Shown here: piece after piece, positions 21,051-31,966 of the stretch
Position numbering within the stretch: the stretch's first letter is position 1
Layout of the letters: the number at the start of each line of letters is the position of its first letter
Origin: Geosiphon pyriformis
Taxonomy: Eukaryota; Glomeromycota; Glomeromycetes; Archaeosporales; Geosiphonaceae
Length of the DNA: 64,000 bases
Reading direction: 5' to 3'
Assembly: GCA_016748015.1 (NCBI GenBank)
Contig: JAAOMT010000369.1
Coordinates: 180,109-244,108, forward strand
Translations under genes and position numbers: made by a program
Notes under the pieces: generated by a model
What the model saw: only the letters and a program-made list of their open reading frames with translations
Told to the model about the DNA's origin: nothing
Database searches by the model: none

Positions 21051-21760
21051 GTTAAAAGTACCACAAATAGCAGGTACTATAGTGTATTGTCCTTGGTATG
21101 AGATTTTTAATTCCTGAGTTTCTCAGTCCAAGTTTGCATTGGCCTTAAGAAGCCAATTATTTTTAACTAGAGCTTGGTATTGGGGTGCATTCATGACTAG
21201 AACTTTGACTGAAATGGTGATTCTATCAATAGTGAATGAAAAATTGTCAATTTTTCCTACTGGTGTCTTTTTTATACCATCTGCTATAACAATTACAGTT
21301 TGGGCTGGTCTGTTAACAGTTCTTTGAAGCTGTTGCATTAACTGGTAGGTGATAATACTTCCAGTTGATCCACTGTCTAGAATTAGTCGGATGGGTTTTT
21401 TTTCTACTGTAGCTTTAATATACATGGCAATAATAGCTTTTTGTTCATTAGCTGCTGCATTACTAAACAAGAATGGTGATTCATTTGCTTCAAATTCGAA
21501 TGAGAATATATCTGAAAGGTTGGCATTTTGGGCAATTTGAGCTGGTAGAATAGTGTTGTTAGAAGAGTTTGATCTGGGTGCTGCAATTTCACCTTCAGAA
21601 AGTGCAGGTTGTTGAAAATCCGATTCCTCTGGTATTGTAAGATAACTGGGTTGAGTGTGATAGTGATTAGGTCTTTGCTGACCAGAATTTCGAAGAACCA
21701 ACTGGTTATTTGGATTGATTCTGTTGTTGTTACTCTGAAATTAACTTTGGGGTGTGAATT
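21051..21760 (-). pseudogene. Element B aspartic protease
   Basis: Retropepsin-like protease. The open frame runs from 21701 to 21123. An N-terminal linker (about 90 residues, Asn/Ser-rich, probably the end of gag) leads to IRLILDSGSTGSIITYQLM, the active-site loop with Asp-Ser-Gly in the position of the usual D(S/T)G. Then come TVIVIADGIKKTPVGKIDNF (flap region) and YQALVKNNWLLKANANLD (C-terminal strand with NNWL, as in gypsy proteases). The active site is intact in this copy. A stop follows at 21122, then ETQELKISYQGQ. It cleaves Gag-Pol in intact relatives. Confidence 0.85.
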
Positions 21761-22830
21761 GGTTATGTTGAACCAATCTTCTTGCTAGTACTTGATATTG
21801 TTGAGTGAGTGATGTCTAAAATTGCTGAATTGGTAAAGATTGCTGATATTGTTGTTGAATTGGTTGTGGAGCTGATTGATAATAGCTGTTTTGAATTTGT
21901 GGTCTTGGTAAATAATAAGTTGGTGGTGGGGATTGGTAATAAGATTGTTGTGGTAAAAAGTAACATTGATTACTCCTGTTTTGTTGGTCTCTTTGTAGTT
22001 TCCTGCAATCTCATTTCCAGTGTCCTGGAATTTCACAATAGTGACAATTTTGAGATTGGTTGTTGAATGATGGTCCAAAGTTGTTTTGATTGTGTCACTG
22101 TGGTGGTTGATATTTTTGGGGTTGTTGCTGCTATTGTTGTTGGTTTGTAAAATAGCTTTCAACTTTCTTTGTGAGTTGATCTATCTTTTCTTTAGCTGCT
22201 GAGCTGGTTTCTCCAATAGCCAAGTTAACAAGTTTGGTGTGATTTGCTTCTTCCATAGCCATTTCATAATTCTTTGCATGTTTAATGGCAGTTGCTAAGT
22301 CTGCTGAAGCATGTGGACAGACTTTTTTAATCAGTTTGTCTTTTAATCCTGCTATAAACTGATCCAGAATTTGGGCATCAGAATAGTAGTCATTGGTTTC
22401 CAATTGTCGGATTTGTCTGAGAAGTTTGTTGAATCTTTTAAGATAGGTCATAGCAGTTTCAGATGTTTCTTGTTTGATATTATGAAAGTGGTTCCTGAAA
22501 GTGATAGAGGTGTTGTTGTTAGTAAATTGTTGTAAAAAAGCATCTTTGAATGCTTGCCAGTTTTCAAATGGTTCTTCTAAATTTTCAAACCATTCTTCTG
22601 CTGTTCCTTGGAAAAAGTAAGGAATTGCTTTGAGCATTCTTGCTGCATTCCAACCATTTGTATCTTCTGCTTTTTGAACTTTGTTAAGCCATTCTTGAGG
22701 ACTGGTATTATTATCTTCACCAATGAATTCTGGAATCTTTGCAATATAAGCAGTTGCCATTTTTTCTTTGTTTTTTGTGACTTCTTTTTGTTCTGATTCA
22801 GTTTTTTTACTTTCCAATTTACTAAATGAT
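21761..22830 (-). pseudogene. Element B Gag
   Basis: Structural Gag protein. The frame starting at 22817 gives PEFIGEDNNTSPQEWLNKV and RMLKAIPYFFQGTAEEWFEN, typical of the retrotransposon gag capsid domain (residues about 25-125), followed by a helical linker to about residue 228. After a TAG in a Gln run, a CCHC knuckle reads CHYCEIPGHWK-stop-DC with TGA between Lys and Asp. A Gln/Tyr/Pro-rich tail follows, with one more TAG. The stops fit C-to-T changes in Gln/Arg codons. The N-terminal gag continues upstream in another frame. Confidence 0.85.
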
Positions 22831-23498
22831 CACTTTCGTTTTCCTGCAAGTATTCAATAATATTGGTGCTTGTTGATATGGGTTTCTGCTGTTGAGTAGG
22901 ATTTTTAGGTGACTGAAAATTTTCTGGTCTGAAGAAACGGTTAAGTGGTGAATTTGGTGTTTGTGGTTGAGTAAGTGAAATTGGAAATGGTGTAATAGAA
23001 AGTGGTAATTTGACACTGGTTCTTTGTTCAGGTGTTTGCAAGTGTTTGGCAGTTGTCTTTGGTAGTATTGGAGTGTTTGGAGTGGTTTTTGCATGTTGTT
23101 TTACTTTTTGTTTGTCTTTGTTGCTTGTTTCTGTTTTTGATTCAAAGTCAAGAGAGTATTTAGACTGTACTAGGTATTTTTCTTCACAATACTTGATAAT
23201 GTTGTAATTGAGTTCTTGAAAGTAGGTGGCAAGTGTTTCACTGTTAAAGTCTTTAGTTTCCAATCGTGAATAGTGCACTAGATTATTGTAGAGATTGCTT
23301 TTAACTTCTGAAATGTTGTAATTTCCAAGAAGATAATTGTTAATACAGTTTTCAATGTATTGGTAAAGTGTTCTTTCAACAATTTCAATTCTGTCTGGGA
23401 TGTTGAATTTCTGCTTGCAATGGGTGTAAATTGACTAATAATACTCTAGAGTTGTTGTGTCTGGTGTGATTGCCACTTTGAAGTTTATTGTTGCTGTG
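22831..23498 (-). pseudogene. Element B Gag N-terminal region
   Basis: Open from 23278 to 22577 on the minus strand, overlapping the main gag frame in another phase; coding-like text extends back towards the PBS. The first part (YFQELNYNIIKYCEEKYL, LDFESKTETSNKDKQ) is followed by a Thr/Pro/Gln-rich stretch with TPEQRTSVKLPL and FFRPENFQSPKNPTQQQ. The N-terminal gag segment is in the same place in A (29526 onward) and C. A frameshift near 22800 separates it from the capsid part. No catalytic role is expected. Confidence 0.6.
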
Positions 23499-23499
23499 T

Positions 23500-23522
23500 T
23501 ATTTCTGTGGGAGAACACCAAA
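23500..23522 (-). other. Element B primer binding site
   Basis: Next to the 5' LTR the minus strand reads TTTGGTGTTCTCCCACAG. TGG two bases after the LTR is the expected complement of a tRNA CCA end. The following bases differ from those of A, C and D (TGGTGCTCCCTGTGAG type), so B probably uses a different tRNA. I could not identify which. Confidence 0.6.
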
Positions 23523-24527
23523 TGTTACTGGAGGTTTTTGGTCTCTTTTCTTGAATGTTGTAAATGTCTGTTGGTTGCAAATTCACGTTTTCTAGAAGTA
23601 GTTGAATCTCCAATAACTGAATTTATCTTCAAATTATCTCCTATAATTTGAACTACTGGGCTTATGAGTGGAATGGCCAATTCCATACCAGTTACTTTGT
23701 ATAGTTACATTGTAGTAAATGTCAACTCTTTCCCAGGAATTGCTTGTCTAAAAGCTTACTAAAAAATGTGTAGTTACTTTGCTGTGAAAGTCAACTCTTT
23801 TACTGGAATCTTGTCTGTAGGCTACCCTAATGATTGTAATAAGAAAATAAAAGAAAAATAAAAGAAATGTAAAAGAAATAGAATTCTGTCAAGGAAAACG
23901 TTTTCTATCCAGGCCTGGAGTTACTAACAGTTTACTGAAATTGGTAGCTAATCAATTTCAAAATGTTAGTTGGATTTTTGGAAATTTTCCAAGTGCAATA
24001 TTTAAAGAAATTGGTTTTTCAAATTATTTGATATTTTATTTCTTTTTGTGTGTGTAGAAATGATTCTAAGTGATAAATCTAAAGTAAGATACATTTTCTT
24101 GAAAAAAAAAGCTCTTCTTTTATACAACTTGTTGTAGTACTAGTCTATGAACTTGCACTTTTTCTCTTTGCTCAAATTTCGGCAAACTAAAGATATATTT
24201 TGATAAACTACAAGTTATTTCGCTGAACTATTGATTAATTTGGGTGAATTATTCATAATTTCGGCAAATTTCTATAAATTTCAGCGAATTTCTTATAAAT
24301 TTCAGCGAATTTCTGTAAATTTCAGCGAATTTTAAAATGTTACAAAGTTCAGAGTATTGTGTAATTTGATCATCCTACTTTCTGTTATACTAATTAGATT
24401 ATTTTAATTGAATTGTGATATGTAATAATTGATTAAATAATATGAAATAATATTAATATACTAATTAATTATAGGAATTATAAGGGTAATTTCATGTTAA
24501 TTAATAGCTAAAATTCTATTGGTAATA
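23523..24527 (-). repeat. Element B 5' LTR
   Basis: TGTTACTGGAGG to TTGGTAATA. It pairs with 14604-15577 but has an additional TTTCAGCGAATTTCT-type repeat unit at about 24270-24330, so the tandem U3 array changed length after insertion. A TATAAAAG box is on the minus strand at about 24118-24126. Confidence 0.93.
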
Positions 24528-24531
24528 ACAT

Positions 24532-25870
24532 ATACTGTGTCTTTATATACTTTTTTGGTTGTTCAATTTGACATGTTTGGTTCAATAACTATAATTGGTT
24601 CCAGATCTCATGGAATCTCCTCTGGTTGAATTAGTATTCTTTATATTCCCAGTTGTGGAATGTTATTGGTAGATGATAATGCTATCTGGTGATATGATTT
24701 TAGTCTATTATCATGTACTGCTTTGGCTAAGATTTTGTTGTCCCATCTTAATTTATAAGCTCTATTTCTTAGAATTTCTTTTATATGAAATAGTCCATCC
24801 TATTTGGAGTCAAATTTTCCACTCTATTATTTTTCCACTTTGGTATAATGTAATAATACTTTGTCTCCAATCTTGAATTCAACTGGTTTGTCTGGTAGTT
24901 GGTTATCATGTCATTTTTTTTGCTTTTTTTGTGACTTTTGGATGTTATCAGCTGCTTTTCATCATCTGTTTTCTAGTGTTTTCATTAAGTTATATGTTCT
25001 TTTCAACAATATTTCTTGGAAATTATCTTCTGTTATTGGTTCTGTTGGATATGTTTTGACTTTTATCTTAACTGGTAATGTTGCTGTTTTACTATATACT
25101 AATACAAATGGTGTTGCTTGTGTGGTATCTTGCTTTATTGTCTAATAAGCAAATAGTATTGATGATATAAACAAATCTCATTTGTCCTGGTTTTTTTGAC
25201 TGATTTTGGCGATTGCTTCACATAATGTTCTGTTAAATCTTTCAATTAACCCATTTGTTTGTGGATAGTATGGTGATTATAATAGTTTTTTTATCCCAAA
25301 TCTTTGACTTAATTCTGCCAATATTCTATTCACAAAGTGGGTTCCTTAATCTGATAGTAGTTTTTTTGGACATCTGTGTTGACAAATCAAATCTTGATGA
25401 ATGAATTCAGCAACAGATTCTGCATCTGCTCTTTAAATAGCTTTTGCTTCTGGCCATTTAGTGAGATAGTTCATGGCTACTGCAATATATCTGTTGCCTC
25501 TATTGGTGATTGTCAATGGTCCTATTAAGTCAATTCTGATATGGTCAAATAGTTGTTCCACTTTGATTGGTCTTAATAGTTCACTGGATTTTGTTCCTTC
25601 TCTTCTTTGACAAGCATTACAACTTTGAACGTATTGAATAATGTCTGGATACATTGATGGCCAATAGTATCTTTTTCTGGTTCTTTCCATGGTTGCTTCT
25701 TTATGAAAATGTTCTGCTGTTGGATCTGAATGCATGTTAAATAGTATTGTCTCTTTCTCCAGTTTGGTGATTACTCTGGTTGGTTGATCTGGATTTCTTC
25801 TGTTCCTCTAGTAAAGTATATTTTGATGTTTAATAAAATATTTTTGATTGTTGTTTTATGTTTTTTTGTT
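24532..25870 (-). pseudogene. Element A integrase
   Basis: Zinc-binding part: MHSDPTAEHFHKEATMERTR (two His), then YVQSCNACQRREGTK (two Cys). Core: IDLIGPLTITNRG (first Asp), KKLLSD-stop-GTHFVN (second Asp) and YYPQTNGLIERFNRTL with the catalytic Glu intact at about 25240. The C-terminal barrel (24531-25100) has EFKIGDKVLLHYTKVEK and YKLRWDNKILAKAV, with several stops. Of the four gypsy integrases here, A and B retain the Glu; C and D have Lys. The 3' end abuts the B insertion, beyond which the reading continues as accessory ORF X. Confidence 0.85.
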
Positions 25871-25989
25871 TCTGTTGAGATAATTTCTCTTTGAACAATT
25901 GGGTATTTATATAATGTTGGAGTTGTTGGTATTTTTGTATATTCATCTTTTGTTATATTTTTGGGTTAAAATGTTTTTAGATTTGTCTT

Positions 25990-26516
25990 ATTCATGACAA
26001 TCCGTCAGCATCTCCATTGTCTTTTCCTTTTTTATAATGTACTGTATAATTGAATGGTAAAAGTTCTATTTTCTATCTGACATGACAATTGTCTGCAAAT
26101 TTTTGTTTCTGGATTGAAGTCAATCCTTTGTGATCAGTGTACACATCAAACTTTTAACTCAAGTATTTTTTCCATTTGATGACAGCCCAATAGATAGCTA
26201 AGTGTTTTAGTGCTGAAGTTCCATAGTTCTTCTCAGCTGGACTTAAGCTTCTACTGGCATAAGCTACTAGATGCTCTTTTCCATCCAGTTTTTTTTGTGA
26301 TAGTACTGCTCCTAATACTTGATCTGATGTATTGGTGGTAATTATGAATGGTTTGCTGTGATCTGGATACATTAATACTGGAGCTTGAATAAGCTTTCTT
26401 CTTAATGTATCAAACACTTTTTGTTGAGCTTTGCTCCATTCATACTTCACATTCTTAGTTTGTAGATGGTGAAGTGGCTGAGCCAGTTTTGATAAAATGG
26501 TAATAGTAGCCTGCAA
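25990..26516 (-). pseudogene. Element A RNase H
   Basis: Open from 26516 to 26154. VKYEWSKAQQKVFDTLRRKL, then FIITTNTSDQVLGAVLSQ, where the first catalytic Asp is Asn and the next residue Thr instead of Ala (two G-to-A changes). Then HLVAYASRSLSPAEKNYGTS and HLAIYWAVIKWKKYLS. The Glu expected after YGTS(E/A)LEhLA is Lys (ALKHLA), another G-to-A change. The C-terminal part continues past a TAA to about 25990 with VYTDHKGL and NDNGDADGLS-like text. Inactive. Confidence 0.82.
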
Positions 26517-27400
26517 ACCCCAAAAATGCTCTTAGTTCTGTCAAGTTGGTTGGTACCAGAAAGTTCTTAATTACTTCAATCTTGTCTGGATCCATTTTGA
26601 TTCTGTTTTTGCTCACTACAGGTTCCAAAAATTTGAGTTCAGTTTTTCCAAAGAAACATTTGGTTGCATTTAGTTTTAATCCAGCTCTTCTTAGTCTTTT
26701 AAACACTTGTTGGAAATGATACAGATGATCATCAAATGTTTTTGAGAACACATTGGTGTCATCCAAGTATACGATTGATTTCTATAGTAATCTAGTATAA
26801 ACAATTTCTATGAGCCATTGGAATGTTGTTAGAGTGTTTATTAAGCCAAATGGCATGATTTCAAATTCAAAATTTCCTTCTCTTGTTGTAAACACAGTCT
26901 TTTCTTTGTCAGCTGGATTCATGACTACTTGCCAGTACCCACTGTCTAAGTCTAATGTCAAGAATTATTTATTTCCTCCAAAAACATCAAACAGCTCTTG
27001 GATCTTGGGTGTTGGATAGCTATTTCCCTTGATTACTTCATTCAGTTTCTGGTAATCCACACAAAAGCAGATTTTCCCATTTTTCTTCCAGACTAGTACT
27101 ACTGGTGACAACCATGGACTCATTGATGGCTGAATTAATCTGTTGTCAAGCATCCAATTGATTTCTTGACAAATAATCTCATGGCTAGCTAGCAGTATTC
27201 TGTATGCTCTTTGTTTAATTGGCACTGTATCTTCAGTCTTAATCTGATGCTGAATGATATTGGTGCAGCTAAATTTATTTTTGCTAGTAAAGATGTCATT
27301 GAATTTGCTAAGTAATATCTTTAGTTGTATCTGTTGGAGTGGATCTAGATTTTTCATGTTTATCTGTTCCAATTGTTCTGGTTGGAGCAGATAATATTCA
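26455..27400 (-). pseudogene. Element A reverse transcriptase (YLDD intact)
   Basis: From 27372: LKILLSKFNDIFTSKNKF, IKQRAYRILLASHEIICQEI, MSPWLSPVVLVWKKNGKICF and FCVDYQKLNEVIKGNSYPTP. After one TAA at 26965 come LTLDLDSGYWQVVMNPADK (motif A Asp) and NFEFEIMPFGLINTLTTFQW. After another stop comes VYLDDTNVFSKTFDDHL, the full YxDD box at about 26755-26769. The region down to 26455 has LKLNATKCFFGKTELKFLE and RAFLGFAGYYYHF. It is the only gypsy RT of the window whose second catalytic Asp survives, although stops still break it. Confidence 0.88.
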
Positions 27401-27447
27401 CTTTGTCCATAGATAGTTTGTGATGTGATGTTTACATATCCACAAAG

Positions 27448-28188
27448 CTATGGAAAATTTGGAATGTGATTTAGTGGTTGATCCTCAACTTCAGTGGTTA
27501 AATATCTGATAATAGTTCTCTTTGGTATTTCAATGATACTTCCTATTGTGTTGTAAATAGAAATTTTGATGTTTTTGGAGCTTTTGGTTGACATGTAGAG
27601 ATTAGTAAGTCCAATCTCTCCTGATTTGCAAATGGTGGCTTCTGCTTCAAACAACTGAGCTTGATTCTTTACTTCTTTTTTTATAGCTAACATATACTGG
27701 TCATATGGTGGAATAAAAATTGTTTGATGGATTGAGATAATTTCTTCTTTGTCAATAACCTCTTCTTCCACCATATTAACTGGTATATCTATTCTACCCA
27801 TTAATCTGAATCCTTGTATCTCTTTAGCAGTAATCTCTAATGCTTTTCTGTTTCCCACTAACACTAGCTGAGCTACTTTTACCAAAGGTAGGAAGATTGT
27901 CTGAGCTATCTTTTCATTTAGATCTATGGTATACACTTTTTCTGAGTCATTTTGTAGCATAGCAATAATATTTTCTATGTATTTTGTGTCAATTATTCTT
28001 CCTCTGATGTTGATCCCTTTTTTTGCTAAACTACTCCTGAATGCTAGTTGAACTATTGTTGTTGCTGAAATTTCCAGTGCTATTTTCAGATCAATACAAG
28101 TGTGCAAATGTGGTTCCAATTTGATGGGATCTTTCTCCAGATATCTCAGATTGAATCTTGCATCAGTATCATGTGTGCATTCAGACAT
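27448..28188 (-). pseudogene. Element A dUTPase-like domain plus beta-rich linker
   Basis: A 246-codon open frame, one of the longest in the repeats. LRYLEKDPIKLEPHLHTCID opens it (also in B and C), then IVQLAFRSSLAKKGINIRGR, IIDTKYIENIIAMLQND (catalytic IDxxY kept; the Gly of YxG is lost), LNEKIAQTIFLPLVKV and KEIQGFRLMGRIDIP in the place of the C-terminal glycine-rich motif. The glycine motif is degraded, so activity is doubtful. The remaining about 110 residues (EVKNQAQLFEAEATICKSGE, KISIYNTIGSIIEIPKRT) form a linker to RT shared with C and, more distantly, B. Confidence 0.73.
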
Positions 28189-28610
28189 AATACCTTTATT
28201 ATTATTGCTAAACCATTTCAGTTTCTGCTTCTTGATAAGGTCAGAGAGGGCGATATATGTTTCAGAGTTGAAATCAGAGTCTGAATCATTGTTATTTTTG
28301 TTGTCATATTAAGTAGAACTGAAACCATTGTTTTTGTTGTCATCATTGTCGGAGTTTGAATTGGGTTTGAATGTTGATCCCGATTCTGATGCACAGTTGC
28401 TGATTGGTTCTTCTTCCTCTGATATCGTGTAGATCATGTGAATTGGTAAATTGTAAATAAGGTTACATTCATTACAATATTGAAAGTCACAGGGAATTAA
28501 ACAATAATCACATAGTCAAATGTTTATTTCTTCCAACCATTGCTTTTGTTTCTCTCTAGTGGGTGCTAATTTCTGATAGTATTTGTAGAATTGTTCTGAA
28601 TCTAGTAGAT
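28189..28610 (-). pseudogene. Element A Cys-rich cluster 2 (protease and cluster 1 deleted)
   Basis: Carries LCDYCLIPCDFQYCNECNLI (about 28455-28515), the same CxxCxxxC(D)xxxCxxC block as in B and C. It is followed towards dUTPase by an Asn/Ser/Asp-rich stretch. Immediately upstream on the coding strand comes Gag (28623), so the gag knuckle, protease and Cys cluster 1 present in B and C are absent. This indicates an internal deletion near 28610. The boundary was inferred by comparing with C. Confidence 0.6.
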
Positions 28611-29200
28611 TTATGACTAGTTCTATTCATTCATTACTAAATTAACAGCTTGAACATGGTTAGCTTCGAGTTCAGCAGCTTCAAAATCTCTGGCATTTGT
28701 AACTACAGCTTGAAGATCTGCTGGATGCATTGGACACACATGTTGGAAAATGCTACTGTACAGGCCTCTGATGAATTGATTTAGGATTTGTGGCACTGTG
28801 AAATAATCAGCCTGTATGGTCTGGATCTGGTGCAGATTTCTGTAAAAATGTCCTAAGTAAGTAGTGACTGCTTCATTTTCTTCTTGCTTAATAGTAGTAA
28901 AGGTGTTTGCCAATTGGTTGATGCTATTATTATTACTGAAATATTATAGGAATGCAAGCTTGAATGCATTAAAATCCTGGGGTTTGTTAACCAAGCTTTA
29001 ATACCATAAATTGGCAGTATCTTGGAGAAAATAGGGGATGGCCTGCATGGCTCTGGCATCATCCCATCTGTTGGCTGCAATGGTTTTTTGCACATTGTTT
29101 AACCACACTTGGGTGTCATCCTTTTTGCCAGTGAATTTTTCAAATTTGGTAATAGGAGCATATGCCATTGGCACTATGATTTATTGTTGTAGTGGTTGTT
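28611..29200 (-). pseudogene. Element A Gag capsid region
   Basis: Open from 28913 to 28623: TTYLGHFYRNLHQIQTIQAD, VPQILNQFIRGLYSSIFQHV, then CPMHPADLQAVVTNARDFEA, aligned with the B gag linker (LDQFIAGLKDKLIKKVCPHA and ATAIKHAKNYEMAMEEANH). The upstream capsid half (to about 29160) reads in mixed frames with text such as WMTPECG and WLTNPRI. It is the equivalent of the retrotransposon gag domain. Element C has a near match in which the solo LTR is inserted. Confidence 0.75.
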
Positions 29201-30164
29201 GAGGTGGTTGTTGCAGTGGTGGAAGTGGCTGTTGTGGTTGTTGGGGTGATTGAAGTGGCTGTTGTTAAATCAGTTCAATAATTGGTTCAATTGGTGGTTG
29301 ATCAATAATGATTATTGGAGGTAAGTTTTGCTGATTAATTGTTTTGGGGTTTAGATTATTTGGAGTTTGCTGGGTTTGAATATTTGGAATTTCAATTTCT
29401 GAATTTTCTATGATTGGATTCTGGTAAGTAAATTCTTGATCTTTGACTTTTTCTTCTTCCTCTTCTTCTGATTCCATTATTTTTCAAAAACTCGTGTTTT
29501 CAAAATCTGGTTAAGGTGGTGGTGATCAGAATTCTGATGGCATTGGCAATTGCAATTTAAATTCTTCAAAATAATTACCATAGGTTCTTAGTAATTCTGC
29601 TTTCTTTTGTTTACTTTGAAATGGGAGTTGTCTAAATGTTGATGTTGCATGTAATGTGAACGTGTCTGCTGATGAAATATTGATGGCACTTTCTGGTGTA
29701 TAATGATATGATAAATTGGTTGGAAATTCAACTTTGGTTTTCTTCCAAGTAAGTAGTTGTATTTGTTTTGATGTTACTGCTAATATTTGCAATCTTTCTT
29801 TGCCTTTGTCTGCATAAATAATAGGGAATTGTTGTTGTATGTATCTTTCAATAATTTGATTGATTTCCCTAATGATTGGTGTGAAACTGTAGTTTCTTAG
29901 TAAGCTGGTATGTTGAAATAATTCTGTATAGAAATTTTCCCTTACAGATTTAATGTTAACTGTTCGTCCTAAACAGTCTGTGATTTTATTATTAATGTAA
30001 AAGTTGAAGATGGATTCTGCTGGGAAGTGGTTATTGTTTAGTCCTAATTGTTGGCTGTACTATTAGAACAAGAATTTAGCAAATCTTAAATAGTTTGCTT
30101 CTATGTTTTCTGATTTTGCCACTTTTGGATGGTTGTTGTTGGTGCTGGTTTTCTGTAGGATTAT
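29201..30164 (-). pseudogene. Element A Gag N-terminal region
   Basis: Gln/Pro/His-rich stretch (29200-29480; open 29477-29265 starting with an acidic Glu run), then N-terminal gag at 29792-29526 (LSYHYTPESAINISSADTFT, STFRQLPFQSKQKKAELLRT). Towards the PBS the text is interrupted by stops. C has the same order at 60840-61765. There is no recognisable domain and no intact start codon could be fixed. Confidence 0.6.
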
Positions 30165-30184
30165 ATCTCACAGGGAGCACTAAA
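30165..30184 (-). other. Element A primer binding site
   Basis: Minus strand just after the 5' LTR reads TTTAGTGCTCCCTGTGAGAT. The expected TGG is TAG by one transition. C (TTTGGTGCTTTCTGTAAGAT) and D (TAGTGCTCCTTGTGAGG) share it, so A, C and D appear to use the same tRNA. The tRNA was not identified. Confidence 0.65.
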
Positions 30185-30924
30185 TATTACAAATGATTAT
30201 TTGAGGTCTCAAATCAAATAACAAATCTGTAACTTGGTGCTTGATTAGTATTTTGGTGTTGATATCTGAAGGTTTGTTGTGAAGTTCTTTGTATAATGGA
30301 CAGAGGTTCAATAATGATAAAGTTGGTTAGTAAGTTGTTTTCTCAATTTCTGTCTTCAGCATGGTGGCTGGTTTATTCTGGCAGTCATGTCCTTCTAATA
30401 AGCTATTCATTAATATATGATTCTATTCTTATTTCTGGGTTTTTTACCAGGCTATCTGTGACATCAATTACTCAGTACTTTAATCCTTAATCAATTAGTA
30501 TACAACAATAAAATCAAAGAAAGAAAAATAAAAGAAATAAAGAAATAAGCCAAGGCAATATACAAGTTAGTACTCTGTCAATAGCCATAATCAAGAACTA
30601 TTGTTCCAGTGTGGTTAAGTGTCAAGAACTATTAACATGAAGTGTTGATAGTAGAGAAAAGATTGAGATAGTTAATAATTATTTATTTGTGATGTGGAAA
30701 GTTGCTTAAATCAAGTCTAAACAGAGAGATCTGTCTTTTCTACTTCTAATACTACCACTATATATACATAATTTTGGGTTTTATGAGATTGCTCACATTT
30801 TCGAGTGATGTGTTATAATTTCTCAAGCAATGCTTACATTGCTGAACAATGTGTTTACATGCTAACTACTACTTTCTTATTGGTCTACTATTTTCTATAT
30901 CTGTTTTTATTTTTATGAGTAACA
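30185..30924 (-). repeat. Element A 5' LTR
   Basis: Begins TATTAC (TGTTAC with one transition) and ends GAGTAACA. It aligns with 13190-13930 along its whole length with scattered transitions. The GTAC after it (30925-30928) is the right target duplication. Its minus-strand TATA box lies at about 30757-30765. Confidence 0.92.
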
Positions 30925-31325
30925 GTACTTATAGTCTATTTTTTTCTACTGTTTTGCAAATACTTTCTAGGTGTTTTTAAATATAAGTCTATATGTAGTA
31001 ATTTGCAAAAAATTTGTGCTAAAAAACTAGTATACAGAAGCTATTATAGTTTTTAATATAAAAAAAGAGACTGTTTTTGCTATTGTTAAATATGTAAAAC
31101 AATTTGTAAAGTTATATTATATTAAAACATAGCTTATAAGATCTAAATATAAAGTAGATATAGAAAAAATTGAGTTGGTTAAAGATAATAGTTTGGTATT
31201 AAATTTGTTTTGTAATATGGTATTTATGTTATCTAATAGAATGATTTGATTGCTTAATATAATAAAATTTTTTGCAGTTAGTTTTAGTAAACATAGGCTG
31301 TTTTTTTTTTTTCTGGTTTAAGTAG
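30925..31325 (+). mobile_element. LINE2, middle segment between elements A and D
   Basis: Continuation of LINE2 after element A. GTACTTATAGTC here follows on from LINE1 GTGCTTGGGTTTATCTCAGTC at 5753. The segment then parallels the LINE1 C-terminal part: IEKIELVKDNSLVLN at about 31157-31200 corresponds to LINE1 MEKGGLILCDGFVLV. It ends at GTAG (31322-31325), the left target duplication of element D. Confidence 0.8.
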
Positions 31326-31966
31326 TGTTATGAGTTGGAGTAACAAGCTAATAGATAGCAAGGGAGAACAGGATTGTAGAGTAATGAAAATAATCAAAGA
31401 AATTCAACTTCAAGGAGTGAATTGAATAAGTATGAATTCAATATGCAAGATCAGTCTCATAAAATATTTCAGTCACTATACTTTTTAAAGGATAACCAGA
31501 GAATCTAAAAGTAGAGGGATAGTTTATACTATCAACAAATAATCACACTTGGTATAATTCTATGCCTCATGTTAGTACTTTTAAAATTCAATATCAAGTA
31601 TCAAATATGCTCTTTAGTCATATTTTATTCAATAATCTTCAAATGCTGCAATTACATATTTCAGAAAAAGAATAGATAAATACCAATAAGTAGTTTTTTA
31701 TCTTTAAGATGTTCAGATACTTGAAGGTAGAGAAAGGAAAATTAGTGATAAGAGAAGAATTGAGATGAAGTTGTTATTTTATTTCTTTATTTTTTTGATT
31801 TTTACATGCTTTTCTACAGCTAAAAGATTCATTGCTTATATAGCTATCAAAAGTGGTCAATGATTAGGTCAATGATTACTTTCTAAAAATAGAGTGGCTA
31901 ATTTATATAACATCAGTGGCTAATATATGTAATAATTAATAAAAAGTATAAGTTTCAACCATAACA
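31326..31966 (-). repeat. Element D 3' LTR
   Basis: TGTTATGAGTTGG to AACCATAACA. A minus-strand TATATAAG box is at about 31835-31845. It pairs with 38275-38941, which is longer by a small tandem expansion of a GATCAATAATCAGGTCAAT-type unit near 38805-38860. Confidence 0.92.

Larger units (their letters stand above)
14604..24527 (-). mobile_element. Element B: Ty3/gypsy LTR retrotransposon nested in element A
   Basis: A complete gypsy element of about 9.9 kb with LTRs 14604-15577 and 23523-24527. Element C shows the uninterrupted target (TTTTGTTATGTATACTATG at about 53328); B splits the matching A sequence between TTATGT and TATACT. The duplication is ATGT (14600-14603) versus ACAT (24528-24531), two transitions apart. 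Order on the minus strand: gag, protease, Cys-rich region, dUTPase, RT, RNase H, integrase, X. It is the best preserved gypsy here, yet still has stops in most domains. Confidence 0.94.
13190..30924 (-). mobile_element. Element A: Ty3/gypsy LTR retrotransposon, carrying nested element B
   Basis: LTRs of about 740 bp at both ends (13190-13930 and 30185-30924), internal gypsy-order coding remnants on the minus strand, PBS next to the right LTR and a polypurine tract next to the left one. Target duplication GTGC/GTAC (one transition). It lies inside LINE2, so it is younger than LINE2 and older than B. Relative to C, the first part of the gag-to-dUTPase interval, including the protease, is missing (deletion around 28610). 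Its RT keeps YLDD and its integrase keeps the catalytic Glu, but RNase H and many other sites are damaged. Confidence 0.93.

Noticed and set aside
21139-22066. Plus-strand ORFs at 21139-21327, 21349-21540 and 21809-22066
   Set aside because: They are mirror frames of the element B protease and gag; their amino-acid runs reflect Gln/Asn repeats on the other strand.
21761-22830. TAG/TAA read as Gln (alternative genetic code)
   Set aside because: TGA also occurs at Arg/Trp positions in the same elements, and host RRP15 and ATG29 end normally at TAA. C-to-T decay explains the stops.
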